From Bin75 sp965200435 (lineage in GTDB: Bacteria; Nitrospirota; Nitrospiria; Nitrospirales; UBA8639), in contig OZ241337.1 in assembly GCA_965200435.1 (NCBI GenBank), positions 2,549,254 to 2,613,253 of the forward strand: 64,000 nt of DNA, in the 5' to 3' direction. A model generated the notes under the pieces. The model searched no databases. It saw nothing but the letters and a program-made list of their open reading frames with translations, and was not told the DNA's origin. This document shows, piece by piece, positions 25,367 to 35,704 of this stretch. Position 1 is the first letter of the stretch. The number at the start of each line of letters is the position of its first letter. Both the position numbers and the translations under genes were made by a program.

Positions 25367-26119
25367 TCACTCGATCACTTTTCCGATTCGATTCCATCGA
25401 ACCCATTCCATCATTGACCCCTGACCGTGCCAGGACCAATAGACGAGAAACGCCCGGCCCTTGATTTTATGCTCTTGCACGTATCCCCAAAAACGGCTGT
25501 CCAGGCTTTGATCGCGGTTGTCCCCCATGACGAAATAGGAGTTGGGGGGAACCGTCACTGGTCCAAAATTGTCGCGTGGATTGATCCGGCCATCGATCAT
25601 GCCGGGGTCCACGCGTTGGGTAAATGCTTGATCGCGAGACGGCTCGCCATTGACATAGACGATTTTTTCGCGGATTTGAATGGTGTCGCCGGGTAGGCCA
25701 ATGATGCGTTTGATGAAGTCCTTATGTTCATCTTCCGGGTAGCGAAACACAATGATGTCTCCCCGCTGGGGTTTTTCAAACTCAAGAAACATGGAAGAGG
25801 AATAGCACGTCACTGGAAGCAGGGAAGCCTCAAATTCACAATCCTGGGGAATCTGTAACCCGTACGCGAGTTTATTGACCAGAATATGATCGCCGATCTG
25901 CAAACTGGGAATCATGGAACCCGAGGGAATCTTAAAAGCCTGAACGAGAAACACACGAATGGTCAAAGCCAGGACTAACGCAATGATGATAGCTTCGAGG
26001 TATTCCCGCCACAACGGTTTGGTGCGGGGCGGCTCCCGATGACTGTCTTCATGGGAAGGAGAGAACTCGGAAGCACCGGATGAGGAATCCGACTGGAGCA
26101 TCGGCTCAGACTCAGCCAT
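25367..26119 (-). CDS. lepB: Signal peptidase I
   Basis: 250 residues. An acidic N-terminal segment of ~40 residues is followed by a membrane helix (EAIIIALVLALTIRVFLVQAF). The catalytic Ser is in FKIPSGSMIPSL and the catalytic Lys in HKDFIKRIIGLPGDTI; GDNRDQSLDSRFWG completes the family signature. It cleaves signal peptides at the outer face of the inner membrane. The start MAESEP overlaps the lepA stop (TAATG), so it is coupled to lepA; a longer frame would run through lepA. Confidence 0.95.
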   Translation of the reverse strand: MAESEPMLQSDSSSGASEFSPSHEDSHREPPRTKPLWREYLEAIIIALVLALTIRVFLVQAFKIPSGSMIPSLQIGDHILVNKLAYGLQIPQDCEFEASLLPVTCYSSSMFLEFEKPQRGDIIVFRYPEDEHKDFIKRIIGLPGDTIQIREKIVYVNGEPSRDQAFTQRVDPGMIDGRINPRDNFGPVTVPPNSYFVMGDNRDQSLDSRFWGYVQEHKIKGRAFLVYWSWHGQGSMMEWVRWNRIGKVIE

Positions 26120-27924
26120 TACTCGTCCTTTACCTTCAAGAGCGCCAGAAAGGCTTCCTGTGGAACTTCTACGCGCCCAAGTTGTTTCATTCGCTTCTTG
26201 CCTTCTTTTTGTTTTTCCCACAATTTGCGTTTCCGCGTGATATCCCCTCCGTAACACTTGGCGGTAACGTTCTTTTTGATGGCCGAAACCGTTTCTCGCG
26301 CAATCACGCGTTTGCCGATCGCGGCTTGAATGGCGACTTCGAACATCTGCTTCGGAATCAACTCCTTCATCTTTTCTACCAACTGGCGGCCGCGATGATA
26401 GGCTTTCTCCTTATGCGTGATAAAAGACAGCGCATCGATGGTTTCGCCGTTCAGCAACAGATCGAGTTTCATCAGATCCGATTCCCGGTACTCCATCAAT
26501 TCGTAATCCAACGAGGCATAACCCTGGGTACGGGATTTTAACTTGTCGTAAAAATCCAGCACCATTTCATTTAACGGCAAGGCATAAACCAGCATGATGC
26601 GTGTCGCATCCAAATACTGTAAGCTTTCCTGGATGCCACGCCGTTCCTGACACAAGGAGAGAATGTTTCCGGCATAGCGTTCCGGTGCAATGATCGTGGC
26701 CCGGACAAAGGGCTCTTCCATCGTTTCAATGGCTTCTGGCTCCGGCAGTTTGTAAGGATTTTCAATATCCAGCAGTTCCCCGTTCAGCATCCTGACACGA
26801 TAAATGACAGTGGGAGCTGTGCTGATGAGGCTCAATCCATATTCACGATGCAGACGTTCACGAATGATCTCCATGTGCAGCAGGCCCAGAAACCCACACC
26901 GGAACCCAAAGCCCAGGGCCAGTGAGGACTCCGGTTCATAGACAAACGAAGAATCATTGAGGCGGAGTTTGTCGAGCGAATCCCGAAGGTCCTCGTAATC
27001 CGCATTGTCCATGGTATAGAGCCCGCAAAAGACCAATGGCTTCACCTCACGATAACCGGGTAAGGGCGTTGCCGTGGGTTGCTCGGCATTGGTGAGCGTG
27101 TCGCCGATTTTTGTATCCGACACGTCCTTCATCCCGGCCACGACGTAGCCGACCGCACCGGCTTTCAGTTCAGAGGTTTTCGTGCGCTTGGGAGAAAAAA
27201 TGCCGACTTCGGAGACTTCAAAGACCCGACGGGTCGACATGAGCTTGATTTTCATGCCCGGTTTGACCACACCGTCGAAAATACGCACCAGCACGATCGC
27301 GCCCTGGTAACTGTCGAACCAAGAATCGAAGATGAGCGCCTTCAAAGAGGCACTCATGGATCCCATGGGTGGCGGGACCTGCCGGACCATGGCATTCAAA
27401 ACGTTATCGACCCCAATCCCCTGCTTGGCACTCACCAAGAGGGCATCGTCTACGGGAAGACCCAGGACTTCTTCGATCTGGTGCCTTACCCCTTCGATGT
27501 CCGCGCTGGGCAGGTCGATCTTATTAATGACGGGTAGGATCACGAGATCGTTGGCCATGGCAAGATAGACGTTGGCAATGGTTTGCGCTTCCACGCCCTG
27601 TGTGGCGTCAACTAACAACAAGGCGCCTTCACAAGCAGCCAAACTGCGAGAGACTTCATAAGTGAAATCCACGTGCCCTGGCGTATCGATAAGATTCAAC
27701 TGATAGACGTGTCCGTCATGCGCTTTATACGACGTCGTGACAGCGTGAGCCTTAATGGTAATCCCGCGTTCACGTTCTAAATCCATATCATCCAGGATCT
27801 GCTCACGAAATTCCCTGGGCGTGATCGCTCCCGTCAACTCCAGTAAGCGATCAGCGAGGGTGGATTTTCCGTGGTCGATATGGGCGATAATGGAAAAATT
27901 GCGGATAGAGGAAAGTGTGTTCAT
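26119..27924 (-). CDS. lepA: Elongation factor 4 (LepA)
   Basis: 601 residues. GTPase motifs IIAHIDHGKSTLADRLLE (~13-30), DTPGHVDF and NKIDLPSAD are intact. The LepA-specific C-terminal domain ends with KKNVTAKCYGGDITRKRKLWEKQKEGKKRMKQLGRVEVPQEAF. It acts on stalled ribosomes and in ribosome assembly. The lepA-lepB order is a common bacterial pairing. It is transcribed away from bioA, with ~200 bases between. Confidence 0.97.
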   Translation of the reverse strand: MNTLSSIRNFSIIAHIDHGKSTLADRLLELTGAITPREFREQILDDMDLERERGITIKAHAVTTSYKAHDGHVYQLNLIDTPGHVDFTYEVSRSLAACEGALLLVDATQGVEAQTIANVYLAMANDLVILPVINKIDLPSADIEGVRHQIEEVLGLPVDDALLVSAKQGIGVDNVLNAMVRQVPPPMGSMSASLKALIFDSWFDSYQGAIVLVRIFDGVVKPGMKIKLMSTRRVFEVSEVGIFSPKRTKTSELKAGAVGYVVAGMKDVSDTKIGDTLTNAEQPTATPLPGYREVKPLVFCGLYTMDNADYEDLRDSLDKLRLNDSSFVYEPESSLALGFGFRCGFLGLLHMEIIRERLHREYGLSLISTAPTVIYRVRMLNGELLDIENPYKLPEPEAIETMEEPFVRATIIAPERYAGNILSLCQERRGIQESLQYLDATRIMLVYALPLNEMVLDFYDKLKSRTQGYASLDYELMEYRESDLMKLDLLLNGETIDALSFITHKEKAYHRGRQLVEKMKELIPKQMFEVAIQAAIGKRVIARETVSAIKKNVTAKCYGGDITRKRKLWEKQKEGKKRMKQLGRVEVPQEAFLALLKVKDE

Positions 27925-28121
27925 TGTAAAAGCATAATTTGTTGATTCTATGAAGGTTGCCCTGTCTTGTCAAAGAAAGAATGCATTCCTATAATCTCGT
28001 TGCCGGTCACGGCAGCTTGCCTTTTCCAATTGTGGTGAGCAGAGCCCGAATCTGTCATGACAACCCGGGCCATTGCCATCTCCTGGCATGCAGGTGGCAA
28101 ATCTGTATGGGGAAATGACCA

Positions 28122-29504
28122 ATGAAGCCGCTCAAGAAAAAACCCAAACACCATCCTTTCGCTTCATCATCAAAGCTCTCAAAATGGGATCGTCAGTATG
28201 TCTGGCATCCGTTTACGCAAATGCAAGAATGGGCACAGGAAGACCCGTTGATCATCGAGAAAGGCAACGGTGCATACCTGTACGATACACACGGCAACAA
28301 ATATCTGGATGGTTCCTCATCAATCTGGGTCAATCTTCACGGGCACCGCCACCGCACGCTGGATACAGCCGTTCAAAACCAACTTGGCAAAATTGCCCAC
28401 AGCACCCTGTTGGGCGCAGCCAGTCCCCCCTCCATTGTACTGGCCAGGGAACTCGTCAAGATTGCCCCGAAAGGCCTGACGCGCGTGTTCTATTCGGACG
28501 ACGGCTCCACGGCCGTAGAAGTGGCTTTGAAAATGGCGATGCAATATTGGCAGCAGCAACGTCCACCGCAAAAAAAGAAGAAGACGTTCGTTCGCCTGGA
28601 TGTTGCGTATCACGGGGATACGATGGGTAGCATGAGCGTCGGTGGCATCACCCTGTTTCATGAACGCTTTCGGTCCCTCCTGTTTTCTACCATCGCCCTC
28701 GATGCCCCCTACTGTTATCGATGCCCCTTGCATTTACGCTTTCCTTCGTGTCAGACGGCGTGTCTCGATCCCCTGGAAGATCTCCTGACTAGGCGACATG
28801 AGCACATCGCCGGCCTTGTCATCGAGCCTATGGTGCAAGCCGTTGCGGGCATGATCCCCCAGCCACCCAGCTATCTCTCACGGGTTCGCGCGTTATGTGC
28901 CAAGTACGACGTGCTGCTTATCGCCGACGAAGTGGCGACAGGCTTTGGGCGAACAGGAACCATGTTTGCCTGCAATCATGAACGCGTGACACCTGATTTC
29001 CTCTGTGTCGCCAAGGGATTGACCGGAGGCTATTTGCCCCTTGCCGCGACCCTGACCACAGAAAACATCTATGAAGCGTTTCTCGGAGAACCCGAGAAAA
29101 CATTTTTTCACGGCCACAGCTATACGGGTAACGCGCTTGGCTGTGCCGCGGCCCTCGCAAATCTCAAAATTTTCAAAAAAGAAAAAACTCTCGTTCAGGT
29201 CAGGAAACATTCCAGGATGCTGCAAACCCTGCTCAAACCGTTGGCGGCATTGCCAGTCGTGGGAGACATCCGGCAATGCGGGATGATGGCAGGCATCGAA
29301 CTCGTCAAAAACAAGGAAACCCGGGAACCGTTTCCCTTGTCCGAACGCATGGGCTACAGGGTTGCTGCAGAATGTCGCCGTCGAGGACTCCTCATCCGGC
29401 CGATCGGTAATATTATCGTCCTTGTTCCTCCATTGGCAGTCACCGAACAGGAATTACGGAAAATGTCGAACATTTTGATAAAGGCGTGTCGAACCTTACC
29501 GTAA
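28122..29504 (+). CDS. bioA: Adenosylmethionine-8-amino-7-oxononanoate aminotransferase
   Basis: 460 residues of a fold-type I PLP aminotransferase for biotin synthesis (KAPA to DAPA). Motifs: WHPFTQMQEW (~29-38), YLDGSSSIWVNLHGHRHRTLD, FYSDDGSTAVEVALKMA, LIADEVATGFGRTGTMFAC, and the PLP Lys in CVAKGLTGGYLPLAATLTT. WHPFTQM and HGHRHRTLD are characteristic of BioA rather than other class III transaminases. No other bio gene lies in the window, so this is a separated bioA. The basic N-terminus (KPLKKKPKHH) is unusual. Confidence 0.93.
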   Translation: MKPLKKKPKHHPFASSSKLSKWDRQYVWHPFTQMQEWAQEDPLIIEKGNGAYLYDTHGNKYLDGSSSIWVNLHGHRHRTLDTAVQNQLGKIAHSTLLGAASPPSIVLARELVKIAPKGLTRVFYSDDGSTAVEVALKMAMQYWQQQRPPQKKKKTFVRLDVAYHGDTMGSMSVGGITLFHERFRSLLFSTIALDAPYCYRCPLHLRFPSCQTACLDPLEDLLTRRHEHIAGLVIEPMVQAVAGMIPQPPSYLSRVRALCAKYDVLLIADEVATGFGRTGTMFACNHERVTPDFLCVAKGLTGGYLPLAATLTTENIYEAFLGEPEKTFFHGHSYTGNALGCAAALANLKIFKKEKTLVQVRKHSRMLQTLLKPLAALPVVGDIRQCGMMAGIELVKNKETREPFPLSERMGYRVAAECRRRGLLIRPIGNIIVLVPPLAVTEQELRKMSNILIKACRTLP

Positions 29505-29528
29505 TGCTCCCGTTCTCAAGCGGCAACG

Positions 29529-29960
29529 ATGAATTTTGATCCTGCCATCGCAGCACAAGAAGCCCTGGTTCGGGCATACACGCACGATTCCTTGGGCGAT
29601 ACTCAACCGGCTATTGAAGAAGCGGAGGAAACGTTTTCTTCTGAAACGGGCCTGGAGGCCAAACGCGCCTATGAGACCCTGATCGCCATTGGCGAAGATC
29701 TGCCGCAGGCCCAGGCGTTTCAGGAGTTTCTCATTTTCATCACGTGGCAGCAGGCTACGGAAGAAACGATTGCCCGTCATTTTTCTAAAGGTGTTCAGCT
29801 TACCGAGCAATTCCTTGCCCGCTTCGGCTCTCAAGTTCAAGGAACCGAGGTGCACGAACGCATTGTCGCGATTCGACGGTCTTTTCAACGTGGGTTAGGC
29901 GACCGCGTTGAATCAATGCAGGACGAGTACGACCGTGACGTGTTTCACGGTGGTGATTAA
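29529..29960 (+). CDS. Unknown helical protein
   Basis: 143 residues, acidic and predicted mostly helical (QPAIEEAEETFSSETGLEAKRAYETLIAIGEDL). No signal peptide, membrane helix or known motif. It starts 24 bases after bioA on the same strand and probably shares its transcript. Function not recognised. Confidence 0.55.
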   Translation: MNFDPAIAAQEALVRAYTHDSLGDTQPAIEEAEETFSSETGLEAKRAYETLIAIGEDLPQAQAFQEFLIFITWQQATEETIARHFSKGVQLTEQFLARFGSQVQGTEVHERIVAIRRSFQRGLGDRVESMQDEYDRDVFHGGD

Positions 29961-29998
29961 CCGGCTGCAAGCTTCCTGTGCCTCGTCTTGAAAGATGC

Positions 29999-30799
29999 TT
30001 AGTGTATTTCCAGAGGCATTCCGGTTTTGACCCCCAGTTTTTCCGCTGCGCTGCCTTCCTTCATAAACACTTCGAGATAGCCGTTGCTGTTGATCAAAGC
30101 ATCCGGCTTTTCCGGAGAACCTTGTTCATAATGCGTTTTGAGCGTGTCGATGGTGACGCCGCCGATTGCAAAAGAAATGTTTTGGCGTTTGGTGATGGTT
30201 CGAAGTGCCTGAATGTCGGCGGGAGTCACGTCGGTAATGATGTTGCCGAACCGGTCGACGTGGGCCACGCGACCGTGGAGGGTCCCCTTCCGTACCTCGG
30301 GCTTCCGGATCTTCAATTTTTCGTAATCGGCTACCAGGCGGCCATAGGCTCCTGGCGTTTGTCCTCGCGTGAGCCAGCCTGCGGATGGCGCGAAGACATC
30401 CCGGCCTTCAAACGTCGCCCCTTCGGAGTCCAGGCGAAATTGGCGATTTTCGATTTGCCGAACCTCCACCGAAAGTTCGTTCTCAAAAATATAGGTCAAC
30501 ACGCCGTTGTCCGGTGCAACAAAGAAATACCGCGAAGTCGTCACGAGTAATCCCCGACGTGCCGACCCGACTCCCGGGTCGACGACCACGACGTGCACGG
30601 TTCCATCGGGGAAATAGTGGTAACAGGAATTCAGAAGAAACGCGGCCTCTTCAACGGAATACGGTTCCACGTTGTGCGAAACGTCGATGATGCGGGCTTG
30701 GTTGTTGATGCCCAGGATCACCCCTTTCATGCTGGCGACAAAATGGTCCCGTGCGCCGAAGTCAGTTAGTAACGTCACGACGGAGATGGCTGAAGGCAT
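29999..30799 (-). CDS. SAM hydroxide adenosyltransferase (DUF62)
   Basis: 266 residues of the fluorinase/chlorinase superfamily, in which most members split S-adenosylmethionine with hydroxide to adenosine and methionine. Signatures: LLTDFGARDHFVASMKGVI at the N-terminus, IDVSHNVEP, VDPGVGSARRGLLV, and FFVAPDNGVLTYI; the C-terminal domain has GRVAHVDRFGNIITD. The DxGxxD-HV-type core suggests the hydrolase class, not fluorinase. It follows greA by four bases, so it is in the same transcript. Confidence 0.88.
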   Translation of the reverse strand: MPSAISVVTLLTDFGARDHFVASMKGVILGINNQARIIDVSHNVEPYSVEEAAFLLNSCYHYFPDGTVHVVVVDPGVGSARRGLLVTTSRYFFVAPDNGVLTYIFENELSVEVRQIENRQFRLDSEGATFEGRDVFAPSAGWLTRGQTPGAYGRLVADYEKLKIRKPEVRKGTLHGRVAHVDRFGNIITDVTPADIQALRTITKRQNISFAIGGVTIDTLKTHYEQGSPEKPDALINSNGYLEVFMKEGSAAEKLGVKTGMPLEIH

Positions 30800-30803
30800 G
30801 GAG

Positions 30804-31277
30804 TTACTCCGGGAAAAAGATGTCTTGAATTTCGTACTCGATCATTCCGGCCGGCCGGTTCACTTGCACGACGTCCCCGACGCGATGACCGATCAACGCG
30901 CGTCCAATAGGAGATTGCACGGAAATCGAGCCGTTTTTGATGTCGGCTTCTTCCTGGCCGACGAGGGTGTACGTTTTCTCTGCTTCCGACTCGACGTCCA
31001 AGAGGCGGACGGTGGTGCCGAAGACCACGGTTTCGCTGGGTCCGGTGCCCGACTCGATGATCTGGGCATCGCCTAATTTCTGTTCGAGTTCGCTCATCCG
31101 TGTCTCGATATATTGCTGGCGCTCCTTTGCCGCTTTGAATTCGGCATTTTCCCGCAAATCCCCGTGTTCCCGCGCTTCGGCGATGTCTTGAATGTTTTGC
31201 GGGCGATCCACCTTCCGCAACCGATCCAATTCGGCCTTGAGGGCTTCGTAGCCTTTTTTTGTCATTGGAACAGCCAT
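30804..31277 (-). CDS. greA: Transcription elongation factor GreA
   Basis: 157 residues. The N-terminal coiled coil (YEALKAELDRLRKVDRPQNIQDIAEAREHGDLRENAEFKAAKERQ) carries the Asp-Leu-Arg-Glu-Asn tip that enters the RNA polymerase channel. The C-terminal FKBP-like domain ends SPIGRALIGHRVGDVVQV. It rescues backtracked polymerase. A frequent neighbour of carB in bacteria; here 177 bases separate them. Confidence 0.96.
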   Translation of the reverse strand: MAVPMTKKGYEALKAELDRLRKVDRPQNIQDIAEAREHGDLRENAEFKAAKERQQYIETRMSELEQKLGDAQIIESGTGPSETVVFGTTVRLLDVESEAEKTYTLVGQEEADIKNGSISVQSPIGRALIGHRVGDVVQVNRPAGMIEYEIQDIFFPE

Positions 31278-31454
31278 GATTCCTCCAAACGAAATTCCAT
31301 ATTTAGGCCAACTGGCATGATTGTGGCAACCTCAACTCATGCAGCTCAACCCGAACCGCTTACGGGACACTGGTCCGGGTTCCACAAGTCGCGTCCGCCA
31401 AGCAGTCATGGTGCAGCGACAAATTTGGCGGTTCCATGCAAGACGTGCTTCTTG

Positions 31455-34400
31455 TCAGGTCGGATGATAGTCTTGCAATGGTTTGATCGTGAGTGACGTT
31501 TTCCTCATAGCTTCAATGGCGGTCACCGCCGCCTGAATGCCTTGAATCGTTGTGAAATAGGGGATGTTCTGTTGCAGGGCCTCCCGTCGAATAGGCAGCG
31601 AATCGTCCTGTGAGGAAGTGGTGCCCACAGTATTGACAACCAATTGAGCCTGACGGTTTTTAATGTGGTCCACGATGTGAGGACGGCCTTCCTTCACTTT
31701 ATTAATGGGTTTCATGTCGAGACCGTGTTTGAGCAAATACGCGGCCGTTCCTCGTGTGGCTTGCAGTTGAAACCCCAACGCCTGCAAGCGTTGGGCCACG
31801 TTGACCGTCCCGGGTTTGTCTCCAGCTTTCACGCTCAGGATGACAGTGCCCGCATGAGGCAGGCTCAAGCCTGCCGCCGCCTGAGATTTTGCAAACGCCC
31901 ATCCGAAATCCTGATCGATCCCCATCACTTCCCCGGTTGAACGCATTTCAGGACCGAGCAGGACGTCGACGTTCCCCAGCTTCGTAAAGGGAAACACCGA
32001 TTCCTTGACTGCCATGTGGCGCAGTGCCGGCACTTCGGTAAAATTCAAGTCCCTGAGGGAATGCCCGACCATGGCCTTCATGGCGAGTTTGGCCAATGGG
32101 ACTCCAATGGTCTTGCTCACGAATGGGATCGTACGTGAAGCCCTGGGGTTGACTTCCAGGACAAACACCTCGTTCCCCTGAACGGCAAATTGTACGTTCA
32201 TGAGGCCGACCACGTGCAGTTTGCGCGCCAGGGCCACGGTTTGGATGCGAATCCGGTCGATCAATTTTGGAGACAACGAATGCGGAGGGAGGGAGCAGGC
32301 GGAATCCCCTGAATGAATGCCGGCTTCTTCCACGTGTTCCATGATCCCGGCCACGACCACGTCGATTCCGTCGGAAACCGCATCCACGTCAACCTCAATG
32401 GCATCGGTCAGATACTGGTCGATTAAAAGCGGATATTGGTCCGCGCTCATGACCATGTTTTTGACGTACGACTGAAGTGAACGTTCGTCATAGACGATCT
32501 GCATGGCCCGCCCGCCCAGGACGTACGATGGGCGGACGATGACGGGGTACCCGATGAGCGAGGCCACGCTGAACGCTTCCTCGCCGGAGCGCGCCACGCC
32601 GTTTCGCGGTTGCCGGAGACCCAAAGCCGTGATTAATGCACTAAACCGTTCACGATCTTCGGCCCGGTCAATCTCGTCGGGATCCGTACCCAAAATCGGA
32701 ATCCCTGCCCGGGCCAGTGGAAGCGCCAATTTGAGCGGTGTCTGCCCACCGAATTGCACGACGACACCCATGGGTCGTTCCACTTCCATGACGTTCAGCA
32801 CGTCTTCCTCGACCAGCGGTTCAAAATAGAGTCGATCTGACGTGTCATAATCCGTGCTCACCGTTTCAGGATTACAATTGACCATGATGGTTTCAATGCC
32901 CAATTCCCGTAAGGCCAAGGTGGCATGGACGCAACAATAATCGAATTCGATCCCCTGCCCGATCCGATTCGGTCCACCACCCAAAATAACGACTTTTTCC
33001 CGGTTTGTCGGGCGCGCCTCACACTCATGGCCGTACGTGGAATACAGATAAGGGGTCAAGGCCTCGAATTCGGCGGCGCAGGTATCGACCCGTGAGTACG
33101 TGACGCGCGGGAGATAGGCGTTTCGAAAGGCCCTCACGTCTGCGGCCGTGGTGTCGAGTAATTGGGCCAAGCGTTGATCCGAAAATCCCAGACGCTTTGC
33201 CTCCTTGAGCAATTCAAGCCCATCCTGACCGTCGAATATCGCGCCCAATATTGTGGCAGTCTCACCGGTTGTCTTCCGGGCACGGAGACGGGCTTGACCC
33301 AGCAGTTTTTGTTCAAACAATACGAGTTCCTCGATCTGATCCAAAAACCAGGGATCGATGTGAGTGGCCACAAAGATTTCATCCTTGGAGATGCCGGTTC
33401 GCAGGCCATCCGCGATATGCCAGGGACGATCCGGATGGGCCAAACCAATGGCCGTACGAATGTGCTCTGAAACGGATGGGCTACACTCATCTCCCGGCAG
33501 GTAATGGTCCAAGGCATGGAGGGAGATCAACCCGCAACGGTCTGTTTCCAGGGACCGTAAGGCTTTTTGAAATGCTTCTTTAAACGTTCTTCCCAATGCC
33601 ATCGCTTCACCCACGGATTTCATTTGGGTCGTGAGCGTGGGATCAGAACCGTGGAATTTTTCGAAGGCGAATCGTGGAATTTTGACGACGACGTAGTCGA
33701 TCGTGGGCTCAAAGGACGCCTGGGTTACCTTGGTAATGTCATTGGAAATTTCATCCAACGTATACCCGACTGCCAATTTCGCCGCAATTTTCGCAATCGG
33801 AAAGCCGGTCGCCTTGGAGGCCAGGGCCGAGCTCCGTGACACGCGTGGGTTCATTTCAATCACGATCATCTCCCCGTTGCGAGGATTGATAGCAAACTGA
33901 ATATTCGAGCCTCCGGTCTCTACGCCGATCTCCTGGATAATGCGAATCGCCGCGTCCCGCATGCGTTGATATTCTTTATCTGTCAGGGTCATGGCCGGAG
34001 CCACCGTGATGCTGTCACCGGTGTGAACGCCCATGGCGTCAAGGTTTTCTATGGGACACACGATGACGACGTTATCGTTCAGATCTCGCATCACCTCGAG
34101 TTCGTATTCCTTCCACCCGATCAACGAACGTTCGATCAACACCTCCCCGACCGGACTGGTGAGCAACGCCCAATCAACGTACCGTTCAAACTCTTCACGA
34201 TTATAGGCAATGTTTCCCCCAGTCCCTCCCAACGTGAAAGAGGGACGGACAATGGCCGGAAATCCGATGATTTCCAGAAAACTCATGGCACCTTCGCGGT
34301 CTCGAATCAAGCGGCTCAGCGGCGTGGCGAGGCCGATGCTTTTCATGGCCCGTTTAAAGGCCTCACGATCTTCGGCCTTGTTGATGGCTTCATAATTGGC

Positions 34401-34751
34401 TCCGATGATCTGCACATTGTACTTTGCAAGAGTCCCTCGTTCCTGAAGACTGATGGTGACGTTCAGCGCTGTTTGGCCACCCATCGTAGGGAGCAAGGCA
34501 TCAGGCCGTTCCTCTTCGAGAATACGTTCCACCACCTCAACGGTAATGGGTTCGATGTACGTTCGATCAGCCATCTCGGGATCGGTCATGATCGTGGCGG
34601 GATTGCTGTTGATGAGCACGACTTCATACCCTTCCTGCTTAAGGGTCTTGCAGGCCTGGGTGCCGGAATAATCAAACTCACAGGCCTGGCCGATCACAAT
34701 CGGCCCTGAGCCAATGAGTAAGATACGCCGTAAGTCGTTCCGCTTCGGCAT
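31455..34751 (-). CDS. carB: Carbamoyl-phosphate synthase large subunit
   Basis: 1098 residues with two homologous ATP-grasp halves: RILLIGSGPIVIGQACEFDYSGTQ at the N-terminus and VVILGGGPNRIGQGIEFDYCCVH in the second half. An allosteric MGS-like domain follows (VKAGDKPGTVNVAQRLQALGFQLQATRGTAAYL). Provides carbamoyl phosphate to pyrimidine and arginine synthesis, paired with CarA at 36.7-37.8 kb. Two protease genes separate carA and carB. It begins six bases after the M48 gene. Confidence 0.97.
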   Translation of the reverse strand: MPKRNDLRRILLIGSGPIVIGQACEFDYSGTQACKTLKQEGYEVVLINSNPATIMTDPEMADRTYIEPITVEVVERILEEERPDALLPTMGGQTALNVTISLQERGTLAKYNVQIIGANYEAINKAEDREAFKRAMKSIGLATPLSRLIRDREGAMSFLEIIGFPAIVRPSFTLGGTGGNIAYNREEFERYVDWALLTSPVGEVLIERSLIGWKEYELEVMRDLNDNVVIVCPIENLDAMGVHTGDSITVAPAMTLTDKEYQRMRDAAIRIIQEIGVETGGSNIQFAINPRNGEMIVIEMNPRVSRSSALASKATGFPIAKIAAKLAVGYTLDEISNDITKVTQASFEPTIDYVVVKIPRFAFEKFHGSDPTLTTQMKSVGEAMALGRTFKEAFQKALRSLETDRCGLISLHALDHYLPGDECSPSVSEHIRTAIGLAHPDRPWHIADGLRTGISKDEIFVATHIDPWFLDQIEELVLFEQKLLGQARLRARKTTGETATILGAIFDGQDGLELLKEAKRLGFSDQRLAQLLDTTAADVRAFRNAYLPRVTYSRVDTCAAEFEALTPYLYSTYGHECEARPTNREKVVILGGGPNRIGQGIEFDYCCVHATLALRELGIETIMVNCNPETVSTDYDTSDRLYFEPLVEEDVLNVMEVERPMGVVVQFGGQTPLKLALPLARAGIPILGTDPDEIDRAEDRERFSALITALGLRQPRNGVARSGEEAFSVASLIGYPVIVRPSYVLGGRAMQIVYDERSLQSYVKNMVMSADQYPLLIDQYLTDAIEVDVDAVSDGIDVVVAGIMEHVEEAGIHSGDSACSLPPHSLSPKLIDRIRIQTVALARKLHVVGLMNVQFAVQGNEVFVLEVNPRASRTIPFVSKTIGVPLAKLAMKAMVGHSLRDLNFTEVPALRHMAVKESVFPFTKLGNVDVLLGPEMRSTGEVMGIDQDFGWAFAKSQAAAGLSLPHAGTVILSVKAGDKPGTVNVAQRLQALGFQLQATRGTAAYLLKHGLDMKPINKVKEGRPHIVDHIKNRQAQLVVNTVGTTSSQDDSLPIRREALQQNIPYFTTIQGIQAAVTAIEAMRKTSLTIKPLQDYHPT

Positions 34752-34757
34752 GGGCTG

Positions 34758-35672
34758 TCAGTTCACCGCAGTTGGGACTTGGGCCGGCACTGGGGATTCA
34801 GATGCGTCGCTGTCGATGCCGGTGCCGGAGTCGGTGCCGGCATTCTCAGGTCGATAATGCCGCATGGCACTGGGAAGCCACGTTTCTATTTGTCGAATCC
34901 GGGTGACGTCAGAAGGGTGAGTCGAAAGAAATTCAGGAATGGCCGCATTTGACCGGAAGCAATACCTGCCAATCATTTGTTTCGGGCATCCACTCATCCG
35001 TTCCCAAAAACTGATGGCTTCCCGCGGATCATAGCCGGCTTTCGCCATCAGTTTCAGGCCGATGGAATCGGCTTCTGATTCTTGCTTCCGGGTATGCGGA
35101 AGCGTCACACCCACACCATACGCACTCATCGCGCCCATGGCGAGCCGAGGGTCCACGGCGCCACTGGCGGCTCCGGCAATCATGCCGATTTGGGCAATTT
35201 GGTCGAGAATGCCGCGACTCATACGTTCTGCACCATGGCGCTGAAGAGCATGCGCAACTTCATGGGCCATGACCGTGGCCAGTCCGGCTTCGGTTTTCGT
35301 GTGTTTCAAGATGCCCGTATAAATAGCGACCTTTCCTCCAGGAAGCGCAAAGGCGTTCGCCATTGTATCGTCTTGAATGACAGCAAATTCCCAACGATAT
35401 TCCGCTTTATTCGCTGCGGCAGCGATACGCCGCCCAACACGGTTCACCATTTCGTTGATTTTGGGATTGACACTGAGCCGGGCTTGTCGCAGCACGTCAC
35501 GAAAAGCGCTGATTCCCAATGCGATTTCTTCTTCCTCTGAAAGAAAGATGACTTGGTCACGGACGGTTCCCGGGGCCTTGACACAGCCAGCCAACAGCAG
35601 GCACCCGCAGAGGATCATAAATGTTCGGCGCACGGATGTGGACACAAAGACGCCCATAGCATTGCGAGTCAT
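34758..35672 (-). CDS. M48-family lipoprotein metalloprotease
   Basis: 304 residues. A lipoprotein signal (MILCGCLLLAGCVKAP, lipobox LLAGC) sits near the N-terminus. A peptidase M48 domain carries HEVAH in VMAHEVAHALQRHGAERMS and a distal Glu in QESEADSIGLKLMAKAGYDP. The family (BepA/LoiP/YcaL type) maintains outer-membrane protein quality. The C-terminal tail is Glu/Ser/Pro-rich. I chose ATG 35672 because the longer frame starts inside sppA. It lies between sppA and carB. Confidence 0.88.
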   Translation of the reverse strand: MTRNAMGVFVSTSVRRTFMILCGCLLLAGCVKAPGTVRDQVIFLSEEEEIALGISAFRDVLRQARLSVNPKINEMVNRVGRRIAAAANKAEYRWEFAVIQDDTMANAFALPGGKVAIYTGILKHTKTEAGLATVMAHEVAHALQRHGAERMSRGILDQIAQIGMIAGAASGAVDPRLAMGAMSAYGVGVTLPHTRKQESEADSIGLKLMAKAGYDPREAISFWERMSGCPKQMIGRYCFRSNAAIPEFLSTHPSDVTRIRQIETWLPSAMRHYRPENAGTDSGTGIDSDASESPVPAQVPTAVN

Positions 35673-35704
35673 TTGATCTGCTCCATTGTTCTGCCTAGCA
35701 ATCA